Assembly: GCA_947167045.1 (NCBI GenBank)
Contig: CAMVGO010000009.1
Location: 1 to 58,338 of the forward strand
Source: an uncultured Clostridia bacterium
GTDB taxonomy: Bacteria; Bacillota; Clostridia; Saccharofermentanales; Saccharofermentanaceae
Direction: 5' to 3'
DNA length: 58,338 bases
This document shows positions 16,262-25,590 of the stretch, piece by piece; the first letter of the stretch is position 1; each line of letters opens with the position of its first letter. Both the position numbers and the translations under genes were made by a program. The notes beneath the pieces were generated by a model that saw only the letters and a program-made list of their open reading frames with translations, was not told where the DNA came from and ran no database searches.

Positions 16262-17770
16262 AGTGTCACAGAATCTAATGAAGGCCTTTATGCCGTCAGG
16301 GTCTCTTTTGAAGACTCCGGCACATTCGAGTATCTTTGCAAACGCTTTGCCGATCTCGCATCTTATGGCTTCACGTATCTTTTCCTCTGTGGACAGATCG
16401 TAATTTCCGCACCAGCCGGCTACCCATTCCGCATGCTTTGAGATCAAGTCATTTGAAGTCAGATCTTCGCCGGCTGCAATGGCGTCCGCGAGAACTGTCA
16501 TCTCGTTCTTGAGTCTTGCGGGAAGAACAGCAAGTCCCATTACCTCGATCAGTCCGATATTCTCTTTCTTGAGGTGATGGTATTCCTCGTGCGGATGGAA
16601 GACACCCATCGGATGTTCTTCTGTGGTGATGTTGTTCCTGAGGACGAGATCCATCTCGAATCTCATGTCATCAGTTCTTCTTGCGATGGGCGTGATGGCA
16701 TTGTGTCTTGTGCCGTCTTCCGAGTAAGCGCGGATGAATGCGGAACCGTCGCTGTATGCAAGCCATTTCTGAAGTATGTGTTCGGCACAGGATGCGATAT
16801 CTTCCTTGCTGTCAGCCTGAAGCCTGATCACGGACATGGGCCATTTTATAATGCCTGCAGTTACGTTTTCAAATCCCTTTATGGTAAACATCTCTTCGTA
16901 TGGGGCTCTGGCCATGGGGAATTTATAGCGGCCGCCCTGGAAGTGGTCGTGGGATAATATGGAACCGCCGACTATCGGGATGTCGGCATTTGAACCTGCA
17001 GTATAGTGAGGGAACTGATCCACAAAATCGAGGAGCTTTACAAAGGTGCCGCGGTCGATCCTCATCGGGATGTGCTTCCTGTTAAGGATGATGCAGTGCT
17101 CGTTGTAATAAACATAGGGTGAATACTGAAGATAGTATTCCTCGCCGCCGAGCGTTAACGGGATTATCCTGTGGTTCTGTCTCGCCGGGTGGGATACCGT
17201 TCCGGCATAACCCTCGTTTTCGGGACAGAGGAGACACTTCGGGTAGGATGTGCTCTTTGCTCTGCCCTGGGCGGCGATATCCCGGGGATCCTTCTCGGGC
17301 TTGCTCAGATTGATGGTGATGTCTATGTCTCCGTATTCAGTCGGAGATTTCCATTTGACGTCTTTGGCGATGCGGTCGCAGCGGATGTAGTTGGTCTTTT
17401 TGGACAGCCCGTAATACCAGTCTGTGGCGATCTCCGGACCTGCTTCGTACAGTTCCCTGAATGTGTTGATCACTACTGAGGGCGGCGGTGTAAGGATGCC
17501 CATGAGCTTTGTGTCAAAAAGGTCCTTGTTGGCGATGGAATCGCTTTCAAGTATTCCTTCGGCAAGGGCGTAGGAGATGATGTCCTCAAGTATGAGATGA
17601 AGTTCTCTCGGAGCAGGCATGCTGTCCGGTTCCCGGTATTCGTCGAGACCGAGAACGGGCAGGAGGGAGTTGATGGCATATGTCCTGTCGAGGTCATTTG
17701 TCAGACCGCTCCTGACTGCGTAATCGACCAGTTCCGATATGTATGTGAAGATCTCCGGGGCTTTATCCAT
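16250..17770 (-). CDS. galT: UDP-glucose--hexose-1-phosphate uridylyltransferase, class II
   Basis: A 506-aa GalT of the class II (Firmicutes) type. It exchanges UMP between UDP-glucose and galactose-1-phosphate, giving UDP-galactose and glucose-1-phosphate in the Leloir pathway. Visible hallmarks are the length near 500 residues, YPKCLLCPENEGYAG, PLTLGGEEYYLQYSPY, NEHCIILNRKH, and the active-site region GGSILSHDHFQGGRY with the HDHFQGG histidines. The C-terminal half contains FHPHEEYHHLKKENIGLIEVMGLA. It starts 15 nt after galK stops, in the same direction, so the two form an operon. No galE-like epimerase lies in the window. Confidence 0.95.
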   Translation of the reverse strand: MDKAPEIFTYISELVDYAVRSGLTNDLDRTYAINSLLPVLGLDEYREPDSMPAPRELHLILEDIISYALAEGILESDSIANKDLFDTKLMGILTPPPSVVINTFRELYEAGPEIATDWYYGLSKKTNYIRCDRIAKDVKWKSPTEYGDIDITINLSKPEKDPRDIAAQGRAKSTSYPKCLLCPENEGYAGTVSHPARQNHRIIPLTLGGEEYYLQYSPYVYYNEHCIILNRKHIPMRIDRGTFVKLLDFVDQFPHYTAGSNADIPIVGGSILSHDHFQGGRYKFPMARAPYEEMFTIKGFENVTAGIIKWPMSVIRLQADSKEDIASCAEHILQKWLAYSDGSAFIRAYSEDGTRHNAITPIARRTDDMRFEMDLVLRNNITTEEHPMGVFHPHEEYHHLKKENIGLIEVMGLAVLPARLKNEMTVLADAIAAGEDLTSNDLISKHAEWVAGWCGNYDLSTEEKIREAIRCEIGKAFAKILECAGVFKRDPDGIKAFIRFCDTLGV

Positions 17771-17785
17771 TTCCCGATACCTCCT

Positions 17786-19036
17786 TCATTTTATCTCGAT
17801 GCCGCCGTATTTTCTGATGGTCAGGATCTCGCATGAATCCTCACCGAATAAGCGGTCCATGTAATCTTTGTACTTTTCGGCATTCTCTTCTTTTACGAAT
17901 GCCTGTATGGTTCCTGCAAATCCTCCGCCGTGGACTCTTGCCGCTTCGTCATCTCCCAGGATGATCCCGCTTACAGCCAGCGCGAGTGACATGTTCTGCG
18001 TCCTGACATCGGTATTCGTGTAGACGTTCTGGAGATACTTAAACGAAGAATCCCCTGATTTTCTTACCAGGGAGATGAAGGTCTTTATGTCGCCTTTTTC
18101 GAGCGCCTCAGCTTCCTTGCCGGCACGCTTTGTCTCTTCTTCAAAATGGAGCGCGCGGAGCACTGCACGATCTCCGGCTTTACTTCTTAATAGACTCATA
18201 TTGTCCATTATCTCCTCCAAAGAAACGTCCCTTAATTTATCGTGTCCCAAAAGTTTTGCGACTTCAGTCATCTCTTTGGGGATAGCCGCGTATTCGGCGG
18301 TCAGGTCTGCATGGGAGCCTTTTGTATCGGTGATGCACAGCACGTATCCCGATCCTGCGAGATCGAAATTGATGCGCTTTACGACGGGCGCCGAAGGGTC
18401 CTTAAAATCGATATGGACAAGGCTTCCGACTGAGCATGCCGTCTGATCCATGAGTCCGCAAGGCTTACCGAAATAAACATTCTCGGCTTCCTGACCGGCA
18501 AGCGCAACGGTTACAGGATCTATCTCCGAGCCGTTGAAAAGACCTGATACTATTGTTCCGATGAGCGTTTCAAATGCCGCGGAAGAAGACAGTCCGGCAC
18601 CGATGAGAACGTCGCTTGTTATATATGCGTCAAAAGCACCGAGAGAATATCCGCGGTTCTTCAATGAGGCGAGAACGCCCCTTACCAGGGCTGCCGTGGA
18701 GTTCTTTTCTTCAGGCTTCATGCCGAGATCATCTGTCTTAACCGTGACAGGACTGAAGCCTTCCGCATTGACCCGGATCTCATCTCCTGTTGTCCTGCGG
18801 ACGACGGCTATCGCATCCTTGTTTACTGCAGCTGCCAGGACTTCGCCTCTCTGATGATCGGTGTGGTTGCCGCCGATCTCCGTGCGTCCCGGAGCGCTGA
18901 AGATCCTGAGATCGTCATGTCCGTCGTTGAATGTCTTCGTAAAGGCCGTTATGGCAGCGGCATAGCGCGAAGGCTGCCGGACGGCAGCTTTCAAACCGTA
19001 TATATCCTGAAAAACACCAATCCCAATCTCAGTCAT
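17786..19036 (-). CDS. galK: Galactokinase
   Basis: A 416-aa GHMP-family kinase that phosphorylates alpha-D-galactose at C1 using ATP. It has the galactokinase signature APGRTEIGGNHTDHQRG (the GRTEIGGNHTDH variant common in Clostridia), the phosphate-binding loop IGAGLSSSAAFE, CGLMDQTA, and the C-terminal VHGGGFAGTIQAFV. The ATG at 19036 is chosen because AGGAGGTGT lies just upstream and the protein then starts like other galactokinases; a longer in-frame extension to 19111 runs through the promoter region. galT follows 15 nt downstream. The divergent TetR-GPH-GH36 operon would supply free galactose. The 227-bp divergent region has repeated GGAAAC/GTTTCC sites. Confidence 0.96.
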   Translation of the reverse strand: MTEIGIGVFQDIYGLKAAVRQPSRYAAAITAFTKTFNDGHDDLRIFSAPGRTEIGGNHTDHQRGEVLAAAVNKDAIAVVRRTTGDEIRVNAEGFSPVTVKTDDLGMKPEEKNSTAALVRGVLASLKNRGYSLGAFDAYITSDVLIGAGLSSSAAFETLIGTIVSGLFNGSEIDPVTVALAGQEAENVYFGKPCGLMDQTACSVGSLVHIDFKDPSAPVVKRINFDLAGSGYVLCITDTKGSHADLTAEYAAIPKEMTEVAKLLGHDKLRDVSLEEIMDNMSLLRSKAGDRAVLRALHFEEETKRAGKEAEALEKGDIKTFISLVRKSGDSSFKYLQNVYTNTDVRTQNMSLALAVSGIILGDDEAARVHGGGFAGTIQAFVKEENAEKYKDYMDRLFGEDSCEILTIRKYGGIEIK

Positions 19037-19110
19037 GGTACACCTCCTGATAATCGAATTATAAGTTGTAACAGGCAAACATTCGAGAGGAACGGGCATG
19101 CGCTTTTGCA

Positions 19111-19220
19111 CAGGAAACGGAAACTAAGTTTGTGCAAACTGGTTTCCGAAACGACAGGAAATGCCAATTTTAAACTGTTATCATTATGTCAGGAAACTCA
19201 AAAAGTAGAATTTGGTTTCC
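19111..19220. promoter_or_regulatory. GGAAAC/GTTTCC repeats in the galK/TetR divergent promoter region
   Basis: The 227-bp space between galK and the TetR gene holds repeated GGAAAC-type hexamers: GGAAAC at 19113-19118 and 19119-19124, GTTTCC at 19142-19147, GGAAAT at 19157-19162, GGAAAC at 19192-19197 and GTTTCC at 19215-19220. They form inverted pairs (CAGGAAAC ... GGTTTCC) centred near 19130 and 19206, about 75 bp apart. Their number and symmetry suggest operators for the adjacent TetR regulator or another sugar regulator, acting on both transcription directions. No confident -35/-10 pair was fixed. Confidence 0.5.
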
Positions 19221-19263
19221 ACACGGCAGGTGCATTTGGCACAACATTACGGAGGAACCTTAC

Positions 19264-19839
19264 ATGGCTAACGGTGATGATCTGAGAAACAGGATACTGG
19301 ACAGCACGATAGTAGTCTTTAACCGCAAGGGCATAAGACTGACAATGGCAGACATTGCCACTGAGATGTCGATCAGCAAGAAAACGATATATAAGGAATT
19401 TGAAAGCAAGGATGGGCTTTTCGACGCGATGGTCGATTATATTTTCGGTTCTATAAAAGAGAAGGAACAGGAGATCGCAAACGATAAGTCGTTAGGCACC
19501 GTGGAGAAACTGAAAAGACTTCTGGGAGCGATGCCGGAAAAGTACAACGGGATCAACTATCAGGATCTTGCTCCTTTAAAAGAAAAGCATCCGAAGGTCT
19601 ATAAAAAGATAGTAAGAAAACTTGAGACCGGCTGGGGAACGACGATAGAACTCATAGAAAAAGGCAAGGCGGAAGGCGTCATAAGGAAAGACGCGGACGT
19701 CGGGATATTGAAGATAATGCTCGAGTCTTCCATCGAGAAACTGATCTCGGGCAGCACGTTAAAGAAGAACAAGATCAGATATGTCGATGCGCTGAACACG
19801 ATCGTTGACGTTCTGGTCGACGGGATCGCCGTGCGCTGA
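19264..19839 (+). CDS. TetR/AcrR-family transcriptional regulator
   Basis: A 191-aa regulator. The first 55 residues form the TetR helix-turn-helix: RNRILDSTIVVFNRKGIRLT, then MADIATEMSISKKTIYKEFESKDGLFDAMV. The remaining helical part would be the ligand and dimer domain, with no recognisable pocket motif. The ATG at 19264 is supported by ACGGAGG eight nt upstream; an open extension to 19186 runs through the operator-like repeats. It heads an operon with a glycosyltransferase-like gene, a GPH symporter and a GH36 alpha-galactosidase, and faces galK. Local control of galactoside use is inferred, with a sugar or glycolipid as possible ligand. Confidence 0.88.
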   Translation: MANGDDLRNRILDSTIVVFNRKGIRLTMADIATEMSISKKTIYKEFESKDGLFDAMVDYIFGSIKEKEQEIANDKSLGTVEKLKRLLGAMPEKYNGINYQDLAPLKEKHPKVYKKIVRKLETGWGTTIELIEKGKAEGVIRKDADVGILKIMLESSIEKLISGSTLKKNKIRYVDALNTIVDVLVDGIAVR

Positions 19840-19860
19840 AACAACAGGAGGCAATAAACC

Positions 19861-21330
19861 ATGAACAGATCTGAGAGCGTATTCGGAAACATGCAGCCTT
19901 CTTCCGTACAGAGGAAAGCGGTAAGATCCAAGGCCAAGTATCAGAAAAAGTTCGGAGACGACAGCAAGGCGGATTATTCGGCCGTTGTTGTTCCCAATGA
20001 ATATATAGGAGACATGCTTGGCGTAAGCAATATCGCCATCGGCAGCGCCGCGCCCGGAACAACTGAAGGGTTCGATAAGGAAAAGGGTATCATCGTCGGC
20101 AACATAAGGATGGGATTCGGTCATTACAGGATATCGATGGCGATCGCATCCGCTGCAAATCACATGGGCTATAAACCATACTGGATGGATCTTAATTCAT
20201 ATAAGCAGACCACCTGCACGAAGGTGATATCGGCTCAGAACGATCTTTATTCCACGGGTTCACGTCTCTCGCAAAAGAGCAGGCTCTTTAACAGGATCGT
20301 TTGGGAACCTCTGAACTACGAGGGATTCAGACAGCTTACCTATAATTCGGGCGACCAGAAAAATGCGGAACTCATGGCACCTGTCTTCGCGAACGTTCCA
20401 AAGGACATTCCCGTGGTCGCGACCCATGTCTGGCCCGCACAGGCGGCTCTTCATGCTGACATGAGATATGTCGTGAACGCCATTCCCGACAACTGGCCGA
20501 TGGCGCTTCATTTTGCGGAAGGCAGCATACATACGGTTCAGACGCATTACGCTTATCAGGGCTACCGTATCTGCAACGGTATGGCAAAGGATAAGGTGCT
20601 TTCCCCGATGCCTGAAGACAGTCTTGTCTATACGGGGCACTACATCGATCACGAGCTTGTCGCAAATATTGAGGAAGACTGCAGAAGGAGACTTGAGCGC
20701 AAGGCTCAGGGAAAACCGATGAGATTCCTTCTTACGATAGGCGGAGCAGGCGCGCAGAAAGAGATCTTCGCCGCGATCATAAATGAACTTATGCCGGCCG
20801 TAAGGGAAAAGAAAGCAGCCCTCTATGTGAATATCGGTGACTACATGAATGTATGGGATGACTTAAAGAAGATGTGTCCCGACATAGGCATGTCGACGAC
20901 GACCCACTTCAATAACTGGAACGATACGGTAAAGTTCGCGGAAGACGCGCTGGACGGAGATGTCGAAGGAATACATCTCTTCTGCCATGACAACATCTTT
21001 GAGGCGGTATATGCCACGAACCTCCTGATGAGATCCTGCGATGTGCTCGTTACAAAACCTTCGGAACTCGCTTTTTATCCTGTGCCGAAGCTCTTCATCA
21101 AGAGGATCGGCGGACACGAACAGTGGGGCGCGATACATTCCGCGGAGATCGGCGACGGTACTCTCGAGTGCAGGGATATTCCGCACACCCTGCAGATGAT
21201 AAACCTGTTCCTGGAAGATCACACAACGCTTGAAGGCATGTGCGGATGCATCGTCAGGAACAAAGAGAACGGCATCTATGACGGGGCTTATGAAGTTGTC
21301 AGGATCGCCATGGAAATGAAAAACAGCTGA
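19861..21330 (+). CDS. GT-B-like (MGDG synthase/MurG-like) glycosyltransferase homologue
   Basis: A 489-aa protein I place tentatively in the GT28-type GT-B fold. The glycine loop IVGNIRMGFGHYRISMAIA (residues about 79-97) resembles the GxGH motif that starts MGDG-synthase and MurG-type enzymes. Later come TIGGAGAQKE (a start of the C-terminal donor domain) and a segment DVLVTKPSELAFYPVPKLFIKRIGGHE, like the TKPG/donor-binding region of processive diacylglycerol glycosyltransferases. No membrane helix or signal is visible. The donor and acceptor are unknown; its position between a TetR gene and alpha-galactoside genes suggests a galactose- or glucose-linked product. It starts 21 bp after the TetR gene behind ACAGGAGG, in the same operon. 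Confidence 0.6.
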   Translation: MNRSESVFGNMQPSSVQRKAVRSKAKYQKKFGDDSKADYSAVVVPNEYIGDMLGVSNIAIGSAAPGTTEGFDKEKGIIVGNIRMGFGHYRISMAIASAANHMGYKPYWMDLNSYKQTTCTKVISAQNDLYSTGSRLSQKSRLFNRIVWEPLNYEGFRQLTYNSGDQKNAELMAPVFANVPKDIPVVATHVWPAQAALHADMRYVVNAIPDNWPMALHFAEGSIHTVQTHYAYQGYRICNGMAKDKVLSPMPEDSLVYTGHYIDHELVANIEEDCRRRLERKAQGKPMRFLLTIGGAGAQKEIFAAIINELMPAVREKKAALYVNIGDYMNVWDDLKKMCPDIGMSTTTHFNNWNDTVKFAEDALDGDVEGIHLFCHDNIFEAVYATNLLMRSCDVLVTKPSELAFYPVPKLFIKRIGGHEQWGAIHSAEIGDGTLECRDIPHTLQMINLFLEDHTTLEGMCGCIVRNKENGIYDGAYEVVRIAMEMKNS

Positions 21331-21358
21331 GCGCATAAGGGTGGAAAGGAGAACGGCT

Positions 21359-23209
21359 ATGAGTACTAAGAAAGGTCTTTCCGGAGTTGAGAAATTTGCA
21401 TACGGTGTAGGTGCCGTCGGCAAGGACATGGTCTACATGCTCTCGGCTTCATATATCCTGTATTACTTCCAGGACATCATGGGTGTAAGCGCGATCGCAA
21501 TGGGTCTCATACTTCTCATCGCGAGAGTTTTCGATGCTTTCAATGATCCGATAATGGGATTCATCGTCGCGAAAACAAAGACAAAGTGGGGCAAGTTCCG
21601 TCCCTGGCTTATGATCGGCACGGTAACGAATGCCGTCATCCTCGTCCTGATGTTCGCCGCGCCTCCGTCACTGGACGGCAGGGGACTTGTGGCGTACGCT
21701 GCGGTCACATATATCCTCTGGGGTGTTACATATACCATGATGGATATCCCGTATTGGTCCATGATCCCCGCATTTACGGAAGGCGGTAAGGAGAGAGAGG
21801 GACTTTCTGCTATCGCAAGATCATGTGCAGGCGTCGGTTCCGCTCTCGTAACGATCCTCACGGTCCTGTGCGTAGCAGCACTGGGTAATGCTTTCATGGG
21901 AAAGAATACCGACAGCAGGACTGTAACTTATTCATCATCGGACAGTTCCATCAGTTCTTATGTCGTCCGTCTCGATGAGAGCGGAAATCCCACTTCCGAC
22001 ATGCTCACTTTTGATGCCGGTGCAACTGATATCAGGATAGATGTAACGGGTTCTGACAAGGTTTTCGAAGGCAAAGAGATAAAGGACGGCGATGCCGTAT
22101 ACGAAGGTGTCATTACGGTAAGTTCGGATAACGCGAATGTCTATGCCGAGATCAACGGCATGACCATAAGCGAACCCAAGGTCAAATACGCCGACAACGG
22201 AAAAGAAAACAGCGGCTCCGTTGTGATCTTCTATGTGGACGCAGAGACTTATTCATCGCTGAAGGATGCTTCGGTCCTTCAGGGAACCGTCAGCATGGAA
22301 TCGAATCTTGAGACCGAGCGTGTCGGCTTCAAGTATTTCTCGATCATCATCGGCATCCTCTTCATAGTATTTATCACCATAACATGCATCTGCATAAAAG
22401 AGAAATCATCCGTCGACATGCAGACAGCATCGGTCAAGCAGATGTTCAAGGCGCTGATCCAGAACGATCAGGCCATGACGATAGTACTTACGATCGTACT
22501 CGTAAACTCCGCAACGTACATCACTTCGAATCTCCTCATCTATTTCTTCAAATACGATCTGGCAGGTTCGAACTGGCAGGGCAACTACACGCTCTTCAAC
22601 ACATTCGCGGGCGGAATGCAGATCATCGCGATGATGATATTCTTCCCGCTGCTCCGCAGAGCATTTACAACCCTTAAGATCTTCTACATAAGTGTCGGTG
22701 CAGCGATACTCGGATATGTGATCCTGCTCGTCATGGCTCTTGCAGGCACCAAGAACGTATTCCCGTTCTTCGTTCCCGGCTTCTTCATCATGGCTGCAGT
22801 CGGCATACTCAATGTCATCGTCACGATATTCCTCGCAAACACGGTCGACTACGGTGATCTGAAGAACAACAGAAGAGACGAGTCGGTCATCTTCTCGATG
22901 CAGACGTTCGTCGTAAAGCTCGCGTCAGGTATCGCGGCAATGGTCGCATCGGTCTGCCTCGCGGTATTCAATATCCAGGAAAATTCCTCGGGTGCCCAGA
23001 CTGCTTCGATGCTGGTCCGGAGCCTGAAAGATATGGTATCGGGTGCTGATACCGCCATCGATAATTCATCGGTCGTAGGCCTGAGGCTCGTCATGACGCT
23101 CGCGCCTGTCATCCTTCTCGTGATCGCATTGTTCGTATTCAAAGCAAAATATATACTTACAGATAAGAAGCTCGAAGAGATCTCAGGAATGCTTAAAGCA
23201 AGGAGATAA
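21359..23209 (+). CDS. GPH-family sugar:cation symporter with an extracytoplasmic insert
   Basis: A 616-aa MelB-like transporter of the glycoside-pentoside-hexuronide:cation family. The N-terminal part has KFAYGVGAVGKDMVY and the cation-site motif RVFDAFNDPIMGF with Asp59 and Asp63, the counterparts of the MelB sodium-binding aspartates. After helix 5 there is an insertion of about 140 residues (roughly 182-320), polar, Ser/Thr/Asp-rich and beta-like. By MelB topology this loop faces outside. GPH proteins are normally about 450-500 residues. The C-terminal six helices are standard. The ATG at 21359 follows AAAGGAG. It would import alpha-galactosides such as melibiose or raffinose for the GH36 enzyme encoded 4 bp downstream. 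Confidence 0.9.
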   Translation: MSTKKGLSGVEKFAYGVGAVGKDMVYMLSASYILYYFQDIMGVSAIAMGLILLIARVFDAFNDPIMGFIVAKTKTKWGKFRPWLMIGTVTNAVILVLMFAAPPSLDGRGLVAYAAVTYILWGVTYTMMDIPYWSMIPAFTEGGKEREGLSAIARSCAGVGSALVTILTVLCVAALGNAFMGKNTDSRTVTYSSSDSSISSYVVRLDESGNPTSDMLTFDAGATDIRIDVTGSDKVFEGKEIKDGDAVYEGVITVSSDNANVYAEINGMTISEPKVKYADNGKENSGSVVIFYVDAETYSSLKDASVLQGTVSMESNLETERVGFKYFSIIIGILFIVFITITCICIKEKSSVDMQTASVKQMFKALIQNDQAMTIVLTIVLVNSATYITSNLLIYFFKYDLAGSNWQGNYTLFNTFAGGMQIIAMMIFFPLLRRAFTTLKIFYISVGAAILGYVILLVMALAGTKNVFPFFVPGFFIMAAVGILNVIVTIFLANTVDYGDLKNNRRDESVIFSMQTFVVKLASGIAAMVASVCLAVFNIQENSSGAQTASMLVRSLKDMVSGADTAIDNSSVVGLRLVMTLAPVILLVIALFVFKAKYILTDKKLEEISGMLKARR

Positions 23210-23213
23210 CGCT

Positions 23214-25586
23214 ATGATCAATGCCACAGGCGACAAAGAGACACTGTTTATCCTTGATACCGACCATACGACATATGCGATGAAGGTACTGCCCTCAGGA
23301 CAGATCGAGCATCTGTACTACGGCAGGAAGATCCGTATTTCTGATGCGGACGGGCTTACCGAATACCAGGAATTCCCGGCGGGTAATACCATCGTTCCGT
23401 CAAAAGAACACGGCAATCTCACGCTCGAAGACGTAAGGCTCGAGATGAGTTCCTACGGCAAGGGCGATATCAGGGAACCTTTCATAGAGATCGTAAATTC
23501 CGACGGCAGCATGACGTCGGATTTCAGGTACCGTCTGTTCGAAAAGAAGGAGGGCAGATCAACCGCTGACGAAGGCGAAGAGGACATGCCGAGATCTTAC
23601 GGGAGCGATGCTGAGATACTTGAGATCACACTTGAAGATAAAGAGAATGATCTTGAGCTCGATCTGGTCTATACGGTTTATCCCTCCTGTGATGTTATCA
23701 CGCGTTATGCGGTGGTGAGGAACGGCATGAAGAACGATGTCGTCATCCGCAAGATAATGAGCACGCAGCTCGATCTCGATCCCGGCGAGTACGTCTTCAC
23801 GACCTTTACGGGCGCATGGACACGTGAGATGAACCGCAATGACATCCCGGTCGGAGGAGCAAGGCTCGTCAATTCGACAGTTGCCGGAACATCATCCAAC
23901 CGCGCCAATCCGTTTGTCATGATCTCCCGCAAAGGCTGCACCGAAGAATACGGCGACTGCTACGGGATCAATCTCGTTTACAGCGGAAATCACTATGAAT
24001 CAATAGAGAAAAGCTCATCGGGAAAAGTGAGATTCCTTTCGGGCATCAATCCCGACGGATTTACATGGAAACTTTCGAAAGGAGAGTCCTTCGCCAGCCC
24101 CGAAGCGGTCATGACGTTTTCGCCTTCGGGATATAACGGACAGAGCGGGCAGATGCATAAGTTTGTGTCTGAACATATCCTGCGCGGTCAGTGGAAGGAC
24201 CGTCTTCGGCCCGTCCTGCTGAATTCCTGGGAAGCATCCTATTTCGACATCAATGAGAGAAAACTCTTAAGACTCGCAAGAAAGGCCAAGAGCGTCGGGA
24301 TAGAACTCTTCGTCATGGATGACGGATGGTTCGGAAAAAGGGACAGTGACAACTGTTCCCTGGGTGACTGGTATCCCGACAAAAAGAAACTGCCGCACGG
24401 CATAAAAGGGCTCTGTGACAGGATAAGAAAACTTGGTCTCGAATTCGGCATATGGGTGGAACCCGAGATGGTAAATGAGGATTCTGACCTCTTTAGGGCG
24501 CATCCCGACTGGGCCATTAGGATCCCGGGCAAACATCATTCCGAAGGAAGGAACCAGATGATCCTGGATCTCACGAGAAGAGAGGTTCAGGACTATGTCA
24601 TAGAAGCGATGCGGAATGTATTCTCTTCTGCGGACATTTCTTATGTTAAGTGGGATATGAACAGGATCTTCTCGGACGCCTATTCTGCCGCGCTTCCGGA
24701 AGACCGTCAGGGTGAAGTCTTTCACAGATACGTGCTGGGACTCTACCGCGTCATGCGGACGCTTACAAGGGAATTCCCGCAGATCCTCTTTGAGGGGTGC
24801 GCTTCTGGAGGCAACAGGTTTGACCTGGGCATCCTGTCATTCTTCCCGCAGATATGGGCCAGCGATGACACTGATGCTGCTGCACGCGTGAGCATACAGA
24901 ACGGGTACAGTTACGGATACCCCATGAGCTGTGTGACGGCGCATGTTTCCGACTGTCCGAACCATCAGACTTTAAGGCGCACTCCGATAGAGACAAGGTT
25001 CAATGTTGCCTCGTTCGGAGTGCTCGGTTATGAATGCAATCTCTGTGACATGAAGAAAGAGGATATCGAAGCCGTAAAGGCCCAGATCGCGTTCTACAAA
25101 GAACACAGGGAAGTCATGCAGTACGGGCGCTTTTACAGAGGCGGTCTTATTAACGACAGTTCCTGCTGTCCGGAAGATCATGTCACCTGGACCGTGGTGT
25201 CAAAGGATAAGAAGAAGGCCGTTGCGATGACCATGCAGATGATGACAAGGCCGGGAATAAAGTGGAGAGTCATAAGACCGAAGGGGCTAAATGAAGAGAC
25301 ACTTTATAAGTTCAGCGGAAGGGATCTTACCTTTGACTTAAGGAACTTCGGCGGTCTTGTAAACTATGTCGCGCCATTCCATGTCAGACAGGACGGCGCG
25401 GTCCATGCGCTGATAGCAAAGTTCGTGAAGATGAGGTCCGAGCCTGATTCGCATGAGATGTATGGAGATGCCATGATGTATGCAGGCGTCCATCTGAAGA
25501 ACGCTTTTACGGGTGCGGGTTATAACGAAAACGTGGCATACTGTCCGGACTTCGGATCAAGGATATATCTGATCCGCGAAGCATAA
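23214..25586 (+). CDS. Alpha-galactosidase, glycoside hydrolase family 36
   Basis: A 790-aa GH36 alpha-galactosidase, near the usual length of about 730-750. An N-terminal beta-supersandwich domain is followed by a barrel. Motifs seen: LLNSWEASYFDINE, LFVMDDGWFGKRD, LEFGIWVEPEMVNEDSDL, the nucleophile Asp in YVKWDMNR, and the acid/base Asp in WASDDTDA, followed by YPMSCVTAHVS. There is no signal peptide, so it cleaves imported alpha-galactosides in the cytoplasm to free galactose for GalK. AAGGAG precedes the ATG 4 bp after the symporter gene. It ends 4 bp before the 3' end of the convergent GGDEF gene with no visible terminator. Confidence 0.96.
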   Translation: MINATGDKETLFILDTDHTTYAMKVLPSGQIEHLYYGRKIRISDADGLTEYQEFPAGNTIVPSKEHGNLTLEDVRLEMSSYGKGDIREPFIEIVNSDGSMTSDFRYRLFEKKEGRSTADEGEEDMPRSYGSDAEILEITLEDKENDLELDLVYTVYPSCDVITRYAVVRNGMKNDVVIRKIMSTQLDLDPGEYVFTTFTGAWTREMNRNDIPVGGARLVNSTVAGTSSNRANPFVMISRKGCTEEYGDCYGINLVYSGNHYESIEKSSSGKVRFLSGINPDGFTWKLSKGESFASPEAVMTFSPSGYNGQSGQMHKFVSEHILRGQWKDRLRPVLLNSWEASYFDINERKLLRLARKAKSVGIELFVMDDGWFGKRDSDNCSLGDWYPDKKKLPHGIKGLCDRIRKLGLEFGIWVEPEMVNEDSDLFRAHPDWAIRIPGKHHSEGRNQMILDLTRREVQDYVIEAMRNVFSSADISYVKWDMNRIFSDAYSAALPEDRQGEVFHRYVLGLYRVMRTLTREFPQILFEGCASGGNRFDLGILSFFPQIWASDDTDAAARVSIQNGYSYGYPMSCVTAHVSDCPNHQTLRRTPIETRFNVASFGVLGYECNLCDMKKEDIEAVKAQIAFYKEHREVMQYGRFYRGGLINDSSCCPEDHVTWTVVSKDKKKAVAMTMQMMTRPGIKWRVIRPKGLNEETLYKFSGRDLTFDLRNFGGLVNYVAPFHVRQDGAVHALIAKFVKMRSEPDSHEMYGDAMMYAGVHLKNAFTGAGYNENVAYCPDFGSRIYLIREA

Positions 25587-25590
25587 CTGA

